From assembly GCA_014728215.1 (NCBI GenBank), contig WJLZ01000026.1, positions 1-45,911 of the forward strand: DNA of 45,911 nucleotides, given 5' to 3'. Shown here in pieces: positions 18,770 through 27,494 of the stretch; within the stretch, counting starts at the first letter, position 1; each line of letters starts with the position of its first letter. Source of the DNA: Chitinivibrionales bacterium. Its GTDB lineage: Bacteria; Fibrobacterota; Chitinivibrionia; Chitinivibrionales; WJKA01. Both the position numbers and the translations under genes were made by a program. The notes below the pieces were generated by a model. That model had not been told where the DNA came from, did not search any database, and saw nothing but the letters and a program-made list of their open reading frames with translations.

Positions 18770-18819
18770 ATAACACAATTCTAACATTACTTTCACGGAC
18801 CCCTAATATTCCTGTTAGA
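18770..18819 (+). promoter_or_regulatory. Pho-box-like array 2 (proximal) upstream of beta-helix lipoprotein
   Basis: ATAACA (18770), CTAACA (18781), TTCACG (18792, weak), CTAATA (18803) and GTTAGA (18814) continue at 11-base steps, and a TATACC -10 candidate starts one further step on, at 18825. It lies 95 bases after the first array. A GTAAGGAGG ribosome site precedes the ATG at 19000. Confidence 0.65.
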
Positions 18820-18999
18820 TTTTTTATACCCAAATGGAAATCAGATTAGAGCCACATTTAATAATAGTAATATTGAGGTTTTTAAAGCAGGAAAGGAGGC
18901 TGAAGAAGTTAGATTACGGGGTCATTGATTTTTCTTAGTTTTTAATTTGCATTACCTATGTAACACTTTTCAGTAAAATTTGTAAGGAGGATTTTTTTC

Positions 19000-20553
19000 A
19001 TGAGTAAAATGATTAACAAATACTCATATCTCACATTATGTGCTGCAATCACTGCAATATTTTCTTTGTTAATGCTTTCTGCAGGCTGCGAGGATGATGA
19101 CAGTCCGACAGCGGTAAAAGATACAGTACGAGATACTGCCCGCGACACAACAGTTGACACGGTAACGCAAACAGCGATGATTTATGCCCATGCAATTAAT
19201 TTCGATGATGCCAAAGGTAGTGCCGGTAACCTGGTGACTGATCATTATCTTAACGGCGATCTTAATATTGCATCATGTATTATCAACAGCATCGGCAATC
19301 CCGATCTTGAGGTAACTACCGCCGAACAGATCATCAAATTTTCGGGGGTCAGTGATACACTTCCGGGAACAATGACGCTTGGGCGGAAAGATTCTGTTGT
19401 CGCCAAAATGGACGCCAACAACTATTTCAACACCGATGCCGGCGTAACTCGCGACAATCTCCTTCCTACCGCCGGTGGAGCAGCATTTACTTCAGCCCGT
19501 CAGCCACTACCGACTGGTGACCCTTTCTTTGAAACGGCCGACTATATTGGAGCATTCAATGCGACAAACTGGATGGCCTGGACTTACTACAGCCAGGCTC
19601 AGGCAGGAGCAATCACCGATGACACAACGACAAAAGAGACTAAGGTTATCACCGACGACAGTGTTGCTACCGGTAAAGATCTCGTACTCTCAGCCGACAC
19701 GACATACATCCTCGACGGTTTTGTTTTTGTTGAAAGCGGTGCAGCGATCACCATTCAGCCTGGTACGGTTATTAAAGCAGAGCCGGGTGGTCAGCTTAAT
19801 GCAAGCGCGCTCATTATCTGCCGCGGTGGTAAAATCATTGCTCAGGGAACATCTGACGCCCCGATTATCATGACCGCAAAGCAGGACGATCTGAAATACC
19901 AGGATGACATCAATTCAACAGCTCGCGGTTTGTGGGGTGGTTTGATTGTGCTTGGAAGCGCTGTTACACAAAGAGCTGCCGGGGTTGAGCAGATCGAAGG
20001 TATTGATCCGAATGACACTCGCGGCGAATACGGTGGAACGGTCGATGATGATTCTTCCGGCGTGATCACCTACGTTTCAATCCGCTACGGTGGAACAAAC
20101 ATTGGTGAAGGTAACGAAATCAACGGTCTCACTATGGGTGGCGTTGGAAACAAAACTGTTATTCACAATGTTGAAGTATTCAACAATTCCGATGACGGCT
20201 TTGAATTTTTCGGCGGTGCAGTTAACACCAAACGTCTTTGCGCCATCGGTTGCGGCGACGATTCCTACGACTGGGATGAAGGCTTCCGCGGAAAAGGACA
20301 GTTCTGGGTTGTTGTCCAGTCCGACGATGCCGGTGACCGGGCTGCTGAAATGGATGGTTGTGCAAGCAATAACCGCGGTGACGTTACCAGATATTCGAAA
20401 CCGACTATCTACAACACGACCTTTATCGGAAGCGGCGCCGAATCGGGTAATGACGGTAACATGGCGATGAAGCTCCGTGAGGAAACCGGTGGTTACTATT
20501 ACAATTGTATTTTCACCGACTTTGCCGGTGCATTGAAAATCGTGAATCCGTAA
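19000..20553 (+). CDS. Beta-helix-type lipoprotein paired with TonB-dependent receptor (segments in permuted order)
   Basis: A 517-residue lipoprotein; the signal peptide ends in LSAGC, giving a lipidated Cys at residue 30, followed by a Thr/Asp-rich linker. Residues ~215-517 resemble a widespread family of right-handed beta-helix lipoproteins found beside TonB-dependent receptors in Bacteroidetes and proteobacteria: LDGFVFVESGAAITIQPGTV, GLWGGLIVLG, YVSIRYGGTNIGEGNEING and NSDDGFEFFGG. Residues ~65-205, with NGDLNIASCIINS and ETADYIGAFNATNWMAWTY, resemble what from memory is the C-terminal part of that family. The order therefore appears swapped. Its partner is probably the receptor upstream; a ligand-capturing surface role is inferred. 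It is strongly regulated-looking: two Pho-box-like arrays before it and a terminator after it. No enzymatic motif is visible. Confidence 0.72.
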   Translation: MSKMINKYSYLTLCAAITAIFSLLMLSAGCEDDDSPTAVKDTVRDTARDTTVDTVTQTAMIYAHAINFDDAKGSAGNLVTDHYLNGDLNIASCIINSIGNPDLEVTTAEQIIKFSGVSDTLPGTMTLGRKDSVVAKMDANNYFNTDAGVTRDNLLPTAGGAAFTSARQPLPTGDPFFETADYIGAFNATNWMAWTYYSQAQAGAITDDTTTKETKVITDDSVATGKDLVLSADTTYILDGFVFVESGAAITIQPGTVIKAEPGGQLNASALIICRGGKIIAQGTSDAPIIMTAKQDDLKYQDDINSTARGLWGGLIVLGSAVTQRAAGVEQIEGIDPNDTRGEYGGTVDDDSSGVITYVSIRYGGTNIGEGNEINGLTMGGVGNKTVIHNVEVFNNSDDGFEFFGGAVNTKRLCAIGCGDDSYDWDEGFRGKGQFWVVVQSDDAGDRAAEMDGCASNNRGDVTRYSKPTIYNTTFIGSGAESGNDGNMAMKLREETGGYYYNCIFTDFAGALKIVNP

Positions 20554-20579
20554 CTTTCGGTTTATATCGATTATTACAG

Positions 20580-20607
20580 GGCTTCCCTTTTTGGGGGAGC
20601 CTTTTTT
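20580..20607 (+). terminator. Intrinsic terminator after beta-helix lipoprotein gene
   Basis: GGCTTCCC (20580-20587) pairs with GGGGAGCC (20594-20601), with one G-U pair and a short T-rich loop, and six T residues follow at once. It lies 26 bases after the stop codon and separates this unit from the MORN-type gene. Confidence 0.85.
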
Positions 20608-20721
20608 ATATACTCATTTCAAGAGTGTAATAACGATTCCGCCAAAAAACTATTTTAAACAATTTCAGATACGCTCTAAACGAATTTCTTTGAATTCCCC
20701 AATCAAATACCAGTAAGCCTT

Positions 20722-21354
20722 ATGACAAAATTATTCAAAAAAGAAAATCTTGTAATTCTTTTCCCTGCAGTCATTCTCATGCTTTCGGCAGGATGCGGAA
20801 AACCTGAAATGGTCAGGGAAACCCGATATCCCAACGGACAACGACGCAAGCAATATACCCTTATCGTGAATCAGGACGGTGATACGGTCAAACAGGGCAA
20901 AGACCTGATGTGGTATGAAAACGGCAATCTCTATACAGAATCATATTTTGAAAACGGCGTTCAGCAGGGCAAACATACCGTATGGTTTGAAAACGGCAAC
21001 AAATGGTTTGAATGCCGTTACAAGGACAACAAACGAGACGGAGAATATCGGGAATGGCATAAAGACGGAAGCAAGCTTGCTGAATATGCCTATTCCAAAG
21101 GACTTCGTCAGGGACCATATATCGAATGGTACCCGAATGGACATAAGGCTTATGAATGTACCTTTGTTGATAATGAAAAAGAGGGGCCTGCAACCAAATG
21201 GTATAATACCGGCGCAAAAGAAAAGACCGGCGCCTATAAACGAGGAAGAAAACACGGCCTGTTTATCATATGGAATAAGGATGGGAGTGTAATATCCAAA
21301 CGCAGATTTGTTGATGGAAATGAAGTTCCTCTTGATAGTACTGTTGTCGAATAA
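20722..21354 (+). CDS. MORN-variant repeat lipoprotein
   Basis: A 210-residue protein with a lipoprotein signal (LMLSAGC, lipidated Cys near residue 26). The mature part is at least six tandem repeats of ~23 residues with the pattern WY.NG.......Y..G...G.y, as in WYENGNLYTESYFENGVQQG and WYPNGHKAYECTFVDNEKEG; this is the MORN_2 family. Such repeats form an elongated beta-sheet; known bacterial members are envelope proteins of unclear function. It lies between the terminator of the previous unit and the Pho-box-like array of the TonB operon and has no clear array of its own. Its position suggests an accessory envelope role in the phosphate island, but this is inference. Confidence 0.75.
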   Translation: MTKLFKKENLVILFPAVILMLSAGCGKPEMVRETRYPNGQRRKQYTLIVNQDGDTVKQGKDLMWYENGNLYTESYFENGVQQGKHTVWFENGNKWFECRYKDNKRDGEYREWHKDGSKLAEYAYSKGLRQGPYIEWYPNGHKAYECTFVDNEKEGPATKWYNTGAKEKTGAYKRGRKHGLFIIWNKDGSVISKRRFVDGNEVPLDSTVVE

Positions 21355-21372
21355 AAGCATGGTTATTAAAAA

Positions 21373-21411
21373 TAAACCCCACGCTAACAGAATCCTAACA
21401 AAACATTAACA
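21373..21411 (+). promoter_or_regulatory. Pho-box-like array, four 11-bp units, upstream of TonB-system operon
   Basis: TAAACC (21373), CTAACA (21384), CTAACA (21395) and TTAACA (21406) lie at exact 11-base steps, the cleanest copy of the motif in the window. A TATCTT -10 candidate is at 21432. The array is 125 bases before the first gene of the DUF3450-to-phoU run, and no other promoter-like array is seen before its end at 28157. Confidence 0.75.
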
Positions 21412-21536
21412 CAAAAGCAAAGAATCACTAGTATCTTCTTGCACTATATTTTCTATATAATATGTATTTTATTACAATTGTATTTGATGCAACACTCTGC
21501 GATAATTACCATTAATTCCTTAAAAAAGGAGCGTTC

Positions 21537-22397
21537 ATGAGATATGGAAGGGGCTGTCTCACCGGGATAGTGCTGGTCCTATTTTCCGGAATAATTATTC
21601 CCTCGGGGGCACAAGACTACAATATTGACGAAGAAATCAGCAGAATCAGAAAAGAGCTCAAACAGGTGCAGAACGAGCGGGAACGGGTAAAAAAAGAGAC
21701 CCGGAAGGATCGGAAAGATTTTGCCAAATATGTAGAGCGCCAGCAGAAACGGTTTTCTTCTATAAAAGCCGAAACCGACTCTATCAGAGCCGACATACGT
21801 GAAGCACAGGCAACAAGTGATTCTCTGGCAGCCCAATTAGCTTCGGTTCAGGCCTCCAAACGTCAGTACGAATTGCTCCAGGACCGGTTCAGAAATCGAT
21901 TGATAGAGGGATGCGACCGTTTTCTTACAATTTCCGATCACATGCCTCCCATGGCAAAAAAGACGCTGTCGCCGTCACTCTCCTACCTGCGCAGCGAAAT
22001 GGTATCAAAGGCGATCGATAATATTGAAGGTATCAACCGTCTGGCCCAGATTGTGAAAGACCTGAATGAAGCAACCATGGCGATCCAGATAATGCAGGGT
22101 CAGCCGCCGGTTACCGAGTTGCAGGGAATCACTCATTCACTACGAATTGGCGGAATATTCCAGGCTGCGGCCGATGCCAAGGAGACCTATGCTGCACAGT
22201 GGACCGGGTATGATGACGAGGGCAATCCTCAGTGGAAAGTGATTAAAGATCCCGAATTAGCCGCAAATATTCGTGAAGCTGTTAATATCCGTGAAGGCAA
22301 GGCATTGCCGGATTTTGTCGCCCTTCCTTTTGGAGAAATGAAGGCGCAGGATGTCCAGCAGCAGGCTGTTGTTGAAAATGAAGGAGAGGAGCAATGA
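21537..22397 (+). CDS. DUF3450-family periplasmic protein of a TtpC-type TonB system
   Basis: A 286-residue exported protein with a signal peptide ending near GAQ and a long coiled coil (~residues 30-115) rich in Glu, Lys and Arg. The C-terminal part (PSLSYLRSEM, GGIFQAAADAKETYAAQWTG) fits the DUF3450 family, known as the first gene of TonB2/TtpC operons in gammaproteobacteria. Role inferred: a periplasmic accessory that works with the TtpC protein. AAAAAGGAGC precedes the ATG. The next gene overlaps it by four bases (ATGA). A four-unit Pho-box-like array upstream suggests that the whole energiser is induced by phosphate starvation. Confidence 0.8.
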   Translation: MRYGRGCLTGIVLVLFSGIIIPSGAQDYNIDEEISRIRKELKQVQNERERVKKETRKDRKDFAKYVERQQKRFSSIKAETDSIRADIREAQATSDSLAAQLASVQASKRQYELLQDRFRNRLIEGCDRFLTISDHMPPMAKKTLSPSLSYLRSEMVSKAIDNIEGINRLAQIVKDLNEATMAIQIMQGQPPVTELQGITHSLRIGGIFQAAADAKETYAAQWTGYDDEGNPQWKVIKDPELAANIREAVNIREGKALPDFVALPFGEMKAQDVQQQAVVENEGEEQ

Positions 22398-23866
22398 AAA
22401 AATCGGCAGTAATTCTTATTATTATCAGCAGTACGGCGCTGGTATTTTCCCAGTTGTTTTCTTCCGGCGACAAACGTCAGCAATCAAAGGAAAAAGAATT
22501 AAATGTTCTCAAGAGTTACCTGAGTACGGCACGGGATTCGTTGCAGAATGAAATAGCAAACCGCTGGCGTCAGAAACAACGCTTTGTCGAGCAGCGTGAA
22601 GCCGATAAGGAGGAGTTGGGCCGCCTTCGGGAGAAACAGGAGCGCGCCCATGCCGACCTTTCTCGAATCAAAGAGGAAGTTTTTTCAAAAGAGCGCATTA
22701 TCGAAGATGAACAAAAGGCGCTCCAGGGAGAAAAGGACGAATGGCAGTTTGTTCATTCAACCGTCGGCGAGGTGCTGGAAAAAGAAGCTGAATTTATCAT
22801 GGAAACCTTTCCCCTGGACAGAGAAGAACGCAGGGAAGATCTCGAAGAAATTCGCCGGGACCGGAAAACTCACAGTAATCCGGCAAAAACCGTTGGCGAA
22901 TATGTTACCTATGCCGAACGATACCTGGAAAACGGCTTGCAGCTCTCAATTGAAAAAGAGACCGTCGTACCCGATGAAGGTGATGCGCAGCTTCTTACCT
23001 TTGCCCGATTCGGCAACGTGTGGGCCTATGGTATCAGCGAAAACAGCCGAATTTACTATATCCGTCAGACCGGTAATCTCGGCGCACAGCGTTTTGCCAT
23101 ACCGGAAATCGGAGAATCGGAAATTAAAGGCCATCTACTCCAGAAAATGCCACAATGGATCGAACAGCAATCCATTTCGGGAAATGTTTTAACCGATGTC
23201 ATGCAAAACGCTCAGACCAACGTAATTATTTCAGGCAAAGAGGTAAAAGCGACTGCCCATATTGTTAATTATATCAAAAAAGGCGGCGCCACCATGGTTC
23301 CGCTGCTGCTGCTTCCTTTATGGGCCCTTGTTCTCATTTTTATGAAACTGTTTCAGTTTCACAGAAAAGACAAGCGTAACAAGAAGCTCTCGGCCCAGGT
23401 GCTCGAAAATCTTGACAAAGGCGCTATTGAAAAAGCAAAGAGCATTGCCAAAAATCACAAGGGTGTTGTTGCCAGAATTGTCGGCACCTGTCTTGAACAT
23501 TCCAAATGGAAACGAAGTGCGGCCGAAAAGAAGGTGCGGGAAATCCTGATCGAAGAATCTCCCCAGTTGAACAAACATCTCAGTACGCTCGGGGTCATTG
23601 CCGGAGCTGCTCCTCTTCTTGGTCTTCTTGGGACAGTAACCGGTATGATTCATCTTTTTAAAGTAATTACCGATTATGGTACCGGTGATCCGAAAATACT
23701 TGCCGGCGGTATTTCCGAAGCACTCGTTACGACCCAGACCGGTCTGGCTATTGCGATCCCGGTTCTCCTGGTACATAATGCATTACGTAACAGAACCAAT
23801 AAGATCATGTCTGAAATGGAAAAAATGGCGATTCGTATTCTCAACCGTCTCTGGCCGGAGGATTAA
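22394..23866 (+). CDS. ttpC: TtpC-like protein: coiled coil fused to MotA/TolQ/ExbB channel domain
   Basis: A 490-residue protein. After a signal or anchor segment there is a long coiled coil (~residues 25-115) and a periplasmic domain (~120-290). The C-terminal ~200 residues are an ExbB/TolQ proton-channel domain with three membrane helices; the hallmark is PLLGLLGTVTGMIHLF, followed by TTQTGLAIAIPVLLVHNAL. This architecture matches TtpC, an extra ExbB-like subunit needed by TonB2 systems in Vibrio. It overlaps the DUF3450 gene by four bases and the exbB gene starts five bases after its stop. Its likely role is to link proton flow to the periplasmic part of the TonB complex. Confidence 0.82.
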   Translation: MKKSAVILIIISSTALVFSQLFSSGDKRQQSKEKELNVLKSYLSTARDSLQNEIANRWRQKQRFVEQREADKEELGRLREKQERAHADLSRIKEEVFSKERIIEDEQKALQGEKDEWQFVHSTVGEVLEKEAEFIMETFPLDREERREDLEEIRRDRKTHSNPAKTVGEYVTYAERYLENGLQLSIEKETVVPDEGDAQLLTFARFGNVWAYGISENSRIYYIRQTGNLGAQRFAIPEIGESEIKGHLLQKMPQWIEQQSISGNVLTDVMQNAQTNVIISGKEVKATAHIVNYIKKGGATMVPLLLLPLWALVLIFMKLFQFHRKDKRNKKLSAQVLENLDKGAIEKAKSIAKNHKGVVARIVGTCLEHSKWKRSAAEKKVREILIEESPQLNKHLSTLGVIAGAAPLLGLLGTVTGMIHLFKVITDYGTGDPKILAGGISEALVTTQTGLAIAIPVLLVHNALRNRTNKIMSEMEKMAIRILNRLWPED

Positions 23867-23871
23867 TCGTA

Positions 23872-24555
23872 ATGTATTTCCCCAATCCTTACCGGATTTT
23901 TATCGAGACCATTGTCCGGGGCGGTCCGTTGATCATGTTGGTCATATTCGGCGTCGCGCTTGTCGCATGGTATATCGGTTTTTCAAAACTGCTTTTCTTT
24001 ACCAGATTCAACAAAGCGAGAAAAGAATTCCTTCGTTCCGTCAACTCGCTGATTAAGGGAAATTCTCCAGAAAGAATCACTACCGGCTATGAAGCCTACG
24101 ATATGCTTTTGGCGCGCCTTGTTGATTGTGCAAAGAAAAAGTGCATCCTCTCCGACAAATCGTTCAAACAACTTTTCCGAGAATTCCTGATCGCCTCGGT
24201 GCCCGATCTGACCGGAGGATTTTCAACCATGAATACCTGGATTTCCGCCGCACCACTGTTGGGGTTGTTTGGAACGGTAACGGGTATGATAAAAACATTT
24301 CAGGTAATTACCTCTTTTGGCGTAGGCAATCCGGCACTTACCGCAGAAGGTATCAGCATCGCCCTGCGCACTACCCAGGCAGGACTGACCGTTGCATTTC
24401 CGGCAATGCTCCTGCATAATTATCTTTTTAACAGAAAAAATCTTATTGTCGGCAACGTGCTCAAAGACGGCGAAGATCTCATGACATCACTTAAATCATT
24501 CCCATCTTCCCCGCCTGCGGCACAACCCGAAAAGGAGAACAAGTCTGATGTTTGA
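23872..24555 (+). CDS. exbB: ExbB/TolQ-family proton channel protein
   Basis: Inner-membrane protein of 227 residues with three predicted membrane helices. PLLGLFGTVTGMIKTFQVI and TTQAGLTVAFPAMLLHNYLF are the conserved ExbB segments around the second and third helices. With ExbD it forms the proton channel that powers TonB. It is distinct from, and shorter than, the TtpC-like gene just upstream. Its 3' end overlaps exbD by eight bases, a sign of translational coupling. Confidence 0.88.
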   Translation: MYFPNPYRIFIETIVRGGPLIMLVIFGVALVAWYIGFSKLLFFTRFNKARKEFLRSVNSLIKGNSPERITTGYEAYDMLLARLVDCAKKKCILSDKSFKQLFREFLIASVPDLTGGFSTMNTWISAAPLLGLFGTVTGMIKTFQVITSFGVGNPALTAEGISIALRTTQAGLTVAFPAMLLHNYLFNRKNLIVGNVLKDGEDLMTSLKSFPSSPPAAQPEKENKSDV

Positions 24556-24958
24556 GGATTATGGATTAGTCCATTCCAATGATGATTCGGCCGAAATCAA
24601 CATGGGACCGTTGATCGATATGGTATTCATTCTCCTGATTTTCTTTGTGATTACCACCAATTTCAACCGTCAAACAGGCGTTGATGTCTCCAAACCCAAA
24701 GCTCAGTCGGCCATAAGCCAGGGACAGAAGACAATGATGATCGGTGTTACTCGTGAAGGAACGGTCCATGTGTTCGGCCGTCAGGTAAGTATCGACCGTC
24801 TTCAGACTCTTGTGGCTCAGGAAGTATCCAAACGCCCTGATATGTCGGTGGTAATTATTGCCGATGAGGCTGCTGCTATCGGTAAGGCGGTCCAGGTCAT
24901 GGACCAATGTGCCTTAGCAGGAGCAAGTAAAGTATCTCTGGCGGCGGATAAGGAATAG
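24548..24958 (+). CDS. exbD: ExbD/TolR-family biopolymer transport protein
   Basis: A 136-residue protein with one N-terminal membrane helix and a periplasmic domain. The helix reads PLIDMVFILLIFFVI; D24 corresponds to the proton-carrying Asp of ExbD/TolR. The periplasmic part (VTREGTVHVFG, DRLQTLVAQEVSKRPDMSVVI) follows the family fold. It starts inside the exbB gene, with AAGGAG ten bases before the ATG. It works with ExbB to energise TonB. Confidence 0.9.
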   Translation: MFEDYGLVHSNDDSAEINMGPLIDMVFILLIFFVITTNFNRQTGVDVSKPKAQSAISQGQKTMMIGVTREGTVHVFGRQVSIDRLQTLVAQEVSKRPDMSVVIIADEAAAIGKAVQVMDQCALAGASKVSLAADKE

Positions 24959-24962
24959 TATT

Positions 24963-25595
24963 GTGCTCGCAAAGTTTTCAAAAGATATAGGATCACCAGT
25001 AATAAAATTTATCGCTGTGCTGGCAATAAACTTTATGTTATTTGTCACCATACCGATCATTCAGGACTACATGCAGTTTCTCAAAGAAGAGAAACTTCCC
25101 TCCCGAACCCAAAACCGGATCGTTGCGGAAATTGTGCAACCCAAGAAAAAGGAAGAGAAAAAGCAGAAACAGCAGCGCATTCGTAAAGTCAGGTCGGGTG
25201 AGGCAAAGGAGGGCGGTAAGTCGATGAAATTCAAATTCTCACCTGATCTTGGCGTTGAAGGTGGTGAAGGTGTTGCTGTCCAGACTCAGGGAGACATGGA
25301 AGCGGTTGTTTTTGAAGAGGGCGAAACCGACGAGCCTTTTGTGGTGATCAACCGTCAGCCACCCCCCTATCCCGACAGGGCCAGGGAATTGGGAATTGAA
25401 GGCGCACTCGAATTACTCTTTGTTATCGGTGTTGACGGAAAAGTACATGACCTTGAAATTGTCCGTTCACCGCATCCGACAATTTCAAAGGAAGCCCGTA
25501 ATGCGGTTTCCAAGTGGAAATTTAAACCGGCAAAAAACAAAGGCGTTCCTGTGAAAGTCCGTGTTCGCCAGGTATTTGAATACAAACTCGATTGA
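24963..25595 (+). CDS. tonB: TonB-family energy transducer
   Basis: A 210-residue protein with an N-terminal membrane anchor (~15-35), a short charged linker rich in Lys, Glu and Gln, and a C-terminal TonB domain (~125-210): PPYPDRARELGIEGALELLFVI, then VDGKV and AVSKWKFKPAKNKG. The linker lacks the long Pro-rich stretch of classical TonB, as is usual for TonB2-type proteins. It contacts the TonB box or plug of the receptor and transmits energy. Start is GTG at 24963 with AAGGA eight bases upstream, four bases after the exbD stop. The dedicated receptor is probably the one at 14274. Confidence 0.88.
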   Translation: MLAKFSKDIGSPVIKFIAVLAINFMLFVTIPIIQDYMQFLKEEKLPSRTQNRIVAEIVQPKKKEEKKQKQQRIRKVRSGEAKEGGKSMKFKFSPDLGVEGGEGVAVQTQGDMEAVVFEEGETDEPFVVINRQPPPYPDRARELGIEGALELLFVIGVDGKVHDLEIVRSPHPTISKEARNAVSKWKFKPAKNKGVPVKVRVRQVFEYKLD

Positions 25596-25602
25596 TTATA
25601 CT

Positions 25603-26637
25603 ATGACTATACCACGCGCTCAACATCCCGGAAAGCAGGCATCCGCTGCAGCAAAACTGCACTATGTTTCGTCGTGGGCAGCGGCGAACAAAACCTTTGT
25701 CATTCTTTTCCTGCTTTTTATTCCCCTCAGCGCAGGAGTTTTGGATTCTGCAAATAGCTTATACTCCAACGGCAAAGTAAACGAATCAATCAAGCTTTAT
25801 AAAAAAGCCGCCCTTGCCGGTGAAAATCCTGCGCTCTGTTACTTTAATCTCGGCAATGCCTATTTTCAGCTTGACAGTCTTCCCCAGAGTATTGTCTATT
25901 ACAAAGCAGCGCTTGTGTATGCTCCGGAATTTTTCAGGGGATATCTCAATCTGGCAATCACCTATTTCTCGTTAGAGGATGTGGGTTCGTGTATTGCCAC
26001 GGTTCACCGGGCACTGGAACTCGAACCCGGCCATACCAAAGCCATGTTGATTCTTGCGGCCTCATATCGTAAAGCAGGCGCCCACCCTCAGGCGATTGCT
26101 ACTTTCGAGCATCTCTCGGAGCTTGAGCCTGAAATGGATGAGCCTTTTATCGCTCTGGCCGAAATGTATCGGGAACTCGATGATAATAAGGAAGCAATCA
26201 AATGGCTCATTCGTTACCCCGAATCGGGAAAAAATAAACAATATGTGTACGCACTTCTTGCAGATATTTACGAAAAAGAGGAAGATTTCTCCAGGGCCCT
26301 TTACTATCTCAAAGAATCGTTCAAGCTCAACAAGAAAAACAAATGGACCTATTATCGCATAGTACGCATGCTCGAAAAAATGGGCAATGATTTGGTTGCT
26401 TTAGAAGAAACTAAAAAAGGGCTGGAGATTTTTCCCGACTTTGCAGACCTTGCACTTCTTGGCGGTAATCTTGCATTTAAGCACGAAAAATATAATGAAG
26501 CCGAGCGTTTATATATCATTGCCCGCGACAACGGCAGTCCCGGTGCTGTTGTAGGACTTGAAAATATCCGCATTGTCCGCAAGATGGCCGACCAGGAGAA
26601 CAGGTTTGGTGAGGCAACGACCCAATCCGCCGAATAA
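25603..26637 (+). CDS. TPR-repeat protein of the TonB operon
   Basis: A 344-residue protein with an N-terminal hydrophobic segment (TFVILFLLFIPLSAG; signal or anchor) followed by about eight to nine tetratricopeptide repeats covering ~50-330, for example FNLGNAYFQLDSLPQSIVYYKAAL and LNLAITYFSLEDVGSCI. I use the ATG at 25603; an in-frame GTG at 25561 would overlap tonB and spoil the signal-like N-terminus. A TPR protein is the usual last gene of DUF3450-TtpC-ExbB-ExbD-TonB clusters and is thought to serve as a periplasmic scaffold. It is followed after 77 bases by pstB. Confidence 0.8.
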   Translation: MTIPRAQHPGKQASAAAKLHYVSSWAAANKTFVILFLLFIPLSAGVLDSANSLYSNGKVNESIKLYKKAALAGENPALCYFNLGNAYFQLDSLPQSIVYYKAALVYAPEFFRGYLNLAITYFSLEDVGSCIATVHRALELEPGHTKAMLILAASYRKAGAHPQAIATFEHLSELEPEMDEPFIALAEMYRELDDNKEAIKWLIRYPESGKNKQYVYALLADIYEKEEDFSRALYYLKESFKLNKKNKWTYYRIVRMLEKMGNDLVALEETKKGLEIFPDFADLALLGGNLAFKHEKYNEAERLYIIARDNGSPGAVVGLENIRIVRKMADQENRFGEATTQSAE

Positions 26638-26713
26638 CGGAAGCCTTCATGCTCTGAATTCGGATGTTTAGTAAATTGCCGTTAGTTAAGAGTGAGAGCA
26701 GGACCTTCAGATA

Positions 26714-27484
26714 ATGCAACCCGATCAGATAGTGAATCCTAAAATACGAATTGAGCGCCTCAATTTTTTTTACGGCAAATTGCAGGCGTTGTTCAGTGTT
26801 TCCTTTGCAATAGCGCCGCAAAAGGTCACTGCCCTGATTGGTCCCTCAGGATGCGGAAAGACCACATTTCTCCGCACCTTGAACCGCATGAATGATATAA
26901 TAGAGAATACTCATATTGACGGTAAGGTTTTTGTCGATGATCTGGATATTTATAAAGAAATTGATGTCGTCTCGCTGCGGAAACACATTGGAATGGTATT
27001 TCAAAAATCCAACCCCTTTCCCAAATCAGTATTCGAAAATATTGCATTCGGTCCCCGTATCTATGGTGTAAAGAATCGCGGTAAGCTGTCCGAAATTGTT
27101 CATCGGAGTCTCAATCGAGCCGGATTATGGGATGAAGTAAAAGATCGCCTGCATGAGAGTGCATTCAGTTTATCGGGAGGACAACAGCAGCGGCTCTGTA
27201 TTGCCCGCGCTCTTGCCGTGGATCCGGAAATTCTTCTCATGGATGAACCGGCGTCGGCCCTCGACCCGAAATCGACGGCGCGTATTGAAGACCTTATCAG
27301 TGAACTCCGGGAAGATTATACCATTGTGATTGTAACACACAACATGCAGCAGGCCTCACGTGTTTCCGATTACACCGCTTTTTTCTATGAGGGCAGGCTT
27401 GTCGAATTTGGTCCTACCGACCGCATGTTTACTCATCCTGAAGAAAAGCAGACCGAAGATTATTTAACCGGCCGATTTGGATAA
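26714..27484 (+). CDS. pstB: Phosphate ABC transporter ATP-binding protein PstB
   Basis: Cytoplasmic ATPase of the Pst importer, 256 residues. Walker A is GPSGCGKTT, the Q-loop lies in [18 protein letters not shown] (a PstB-specific stretch), the signature is LSGGQQQR, Walker B is [13 protein letters not shown] and the switch His is in IVTHNMQQ. It should assemble with PstC and PstA, whose genes are 16 kb upstream, on the same strand. The 77-base gap from the TPR gene has no visible Pho box, so it may be read from the TonB operon promoter. It overlaps or abuts phoU. Confidence 0.95.
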   Translation: MQPDQIVNPKIRIERLNFFYGKLQALFSVSFAIAPQKVTALIGPSGCGKTTFLRTLNRMNDIIENTHIDGKVFVDDLDIYKEIDVVSLRKHIGMVFQKSNPFPKSVFENIAFGPRIYGVKNRGKLSEIVHRSLNRAGLWDEVKDRLHESAFSLSGGQQQRLCIARALAVDPEILLMDEPASALDPKSTARIEDLISELREDYTIVIVTHNMQQASRVSDYTAFFYEGRLVEFGPTDRMFTHPEEKQTEDYLTGRFG

Positions 27485-27494
27485 GGAGCCTGCT

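Noticed and set aside
20656-20681. Two TAAAC words before the MORN-type gene as a Pho box
   Set aside because: They are 21 bases apart, not a multiple of 11, and no intermediate unit matches.
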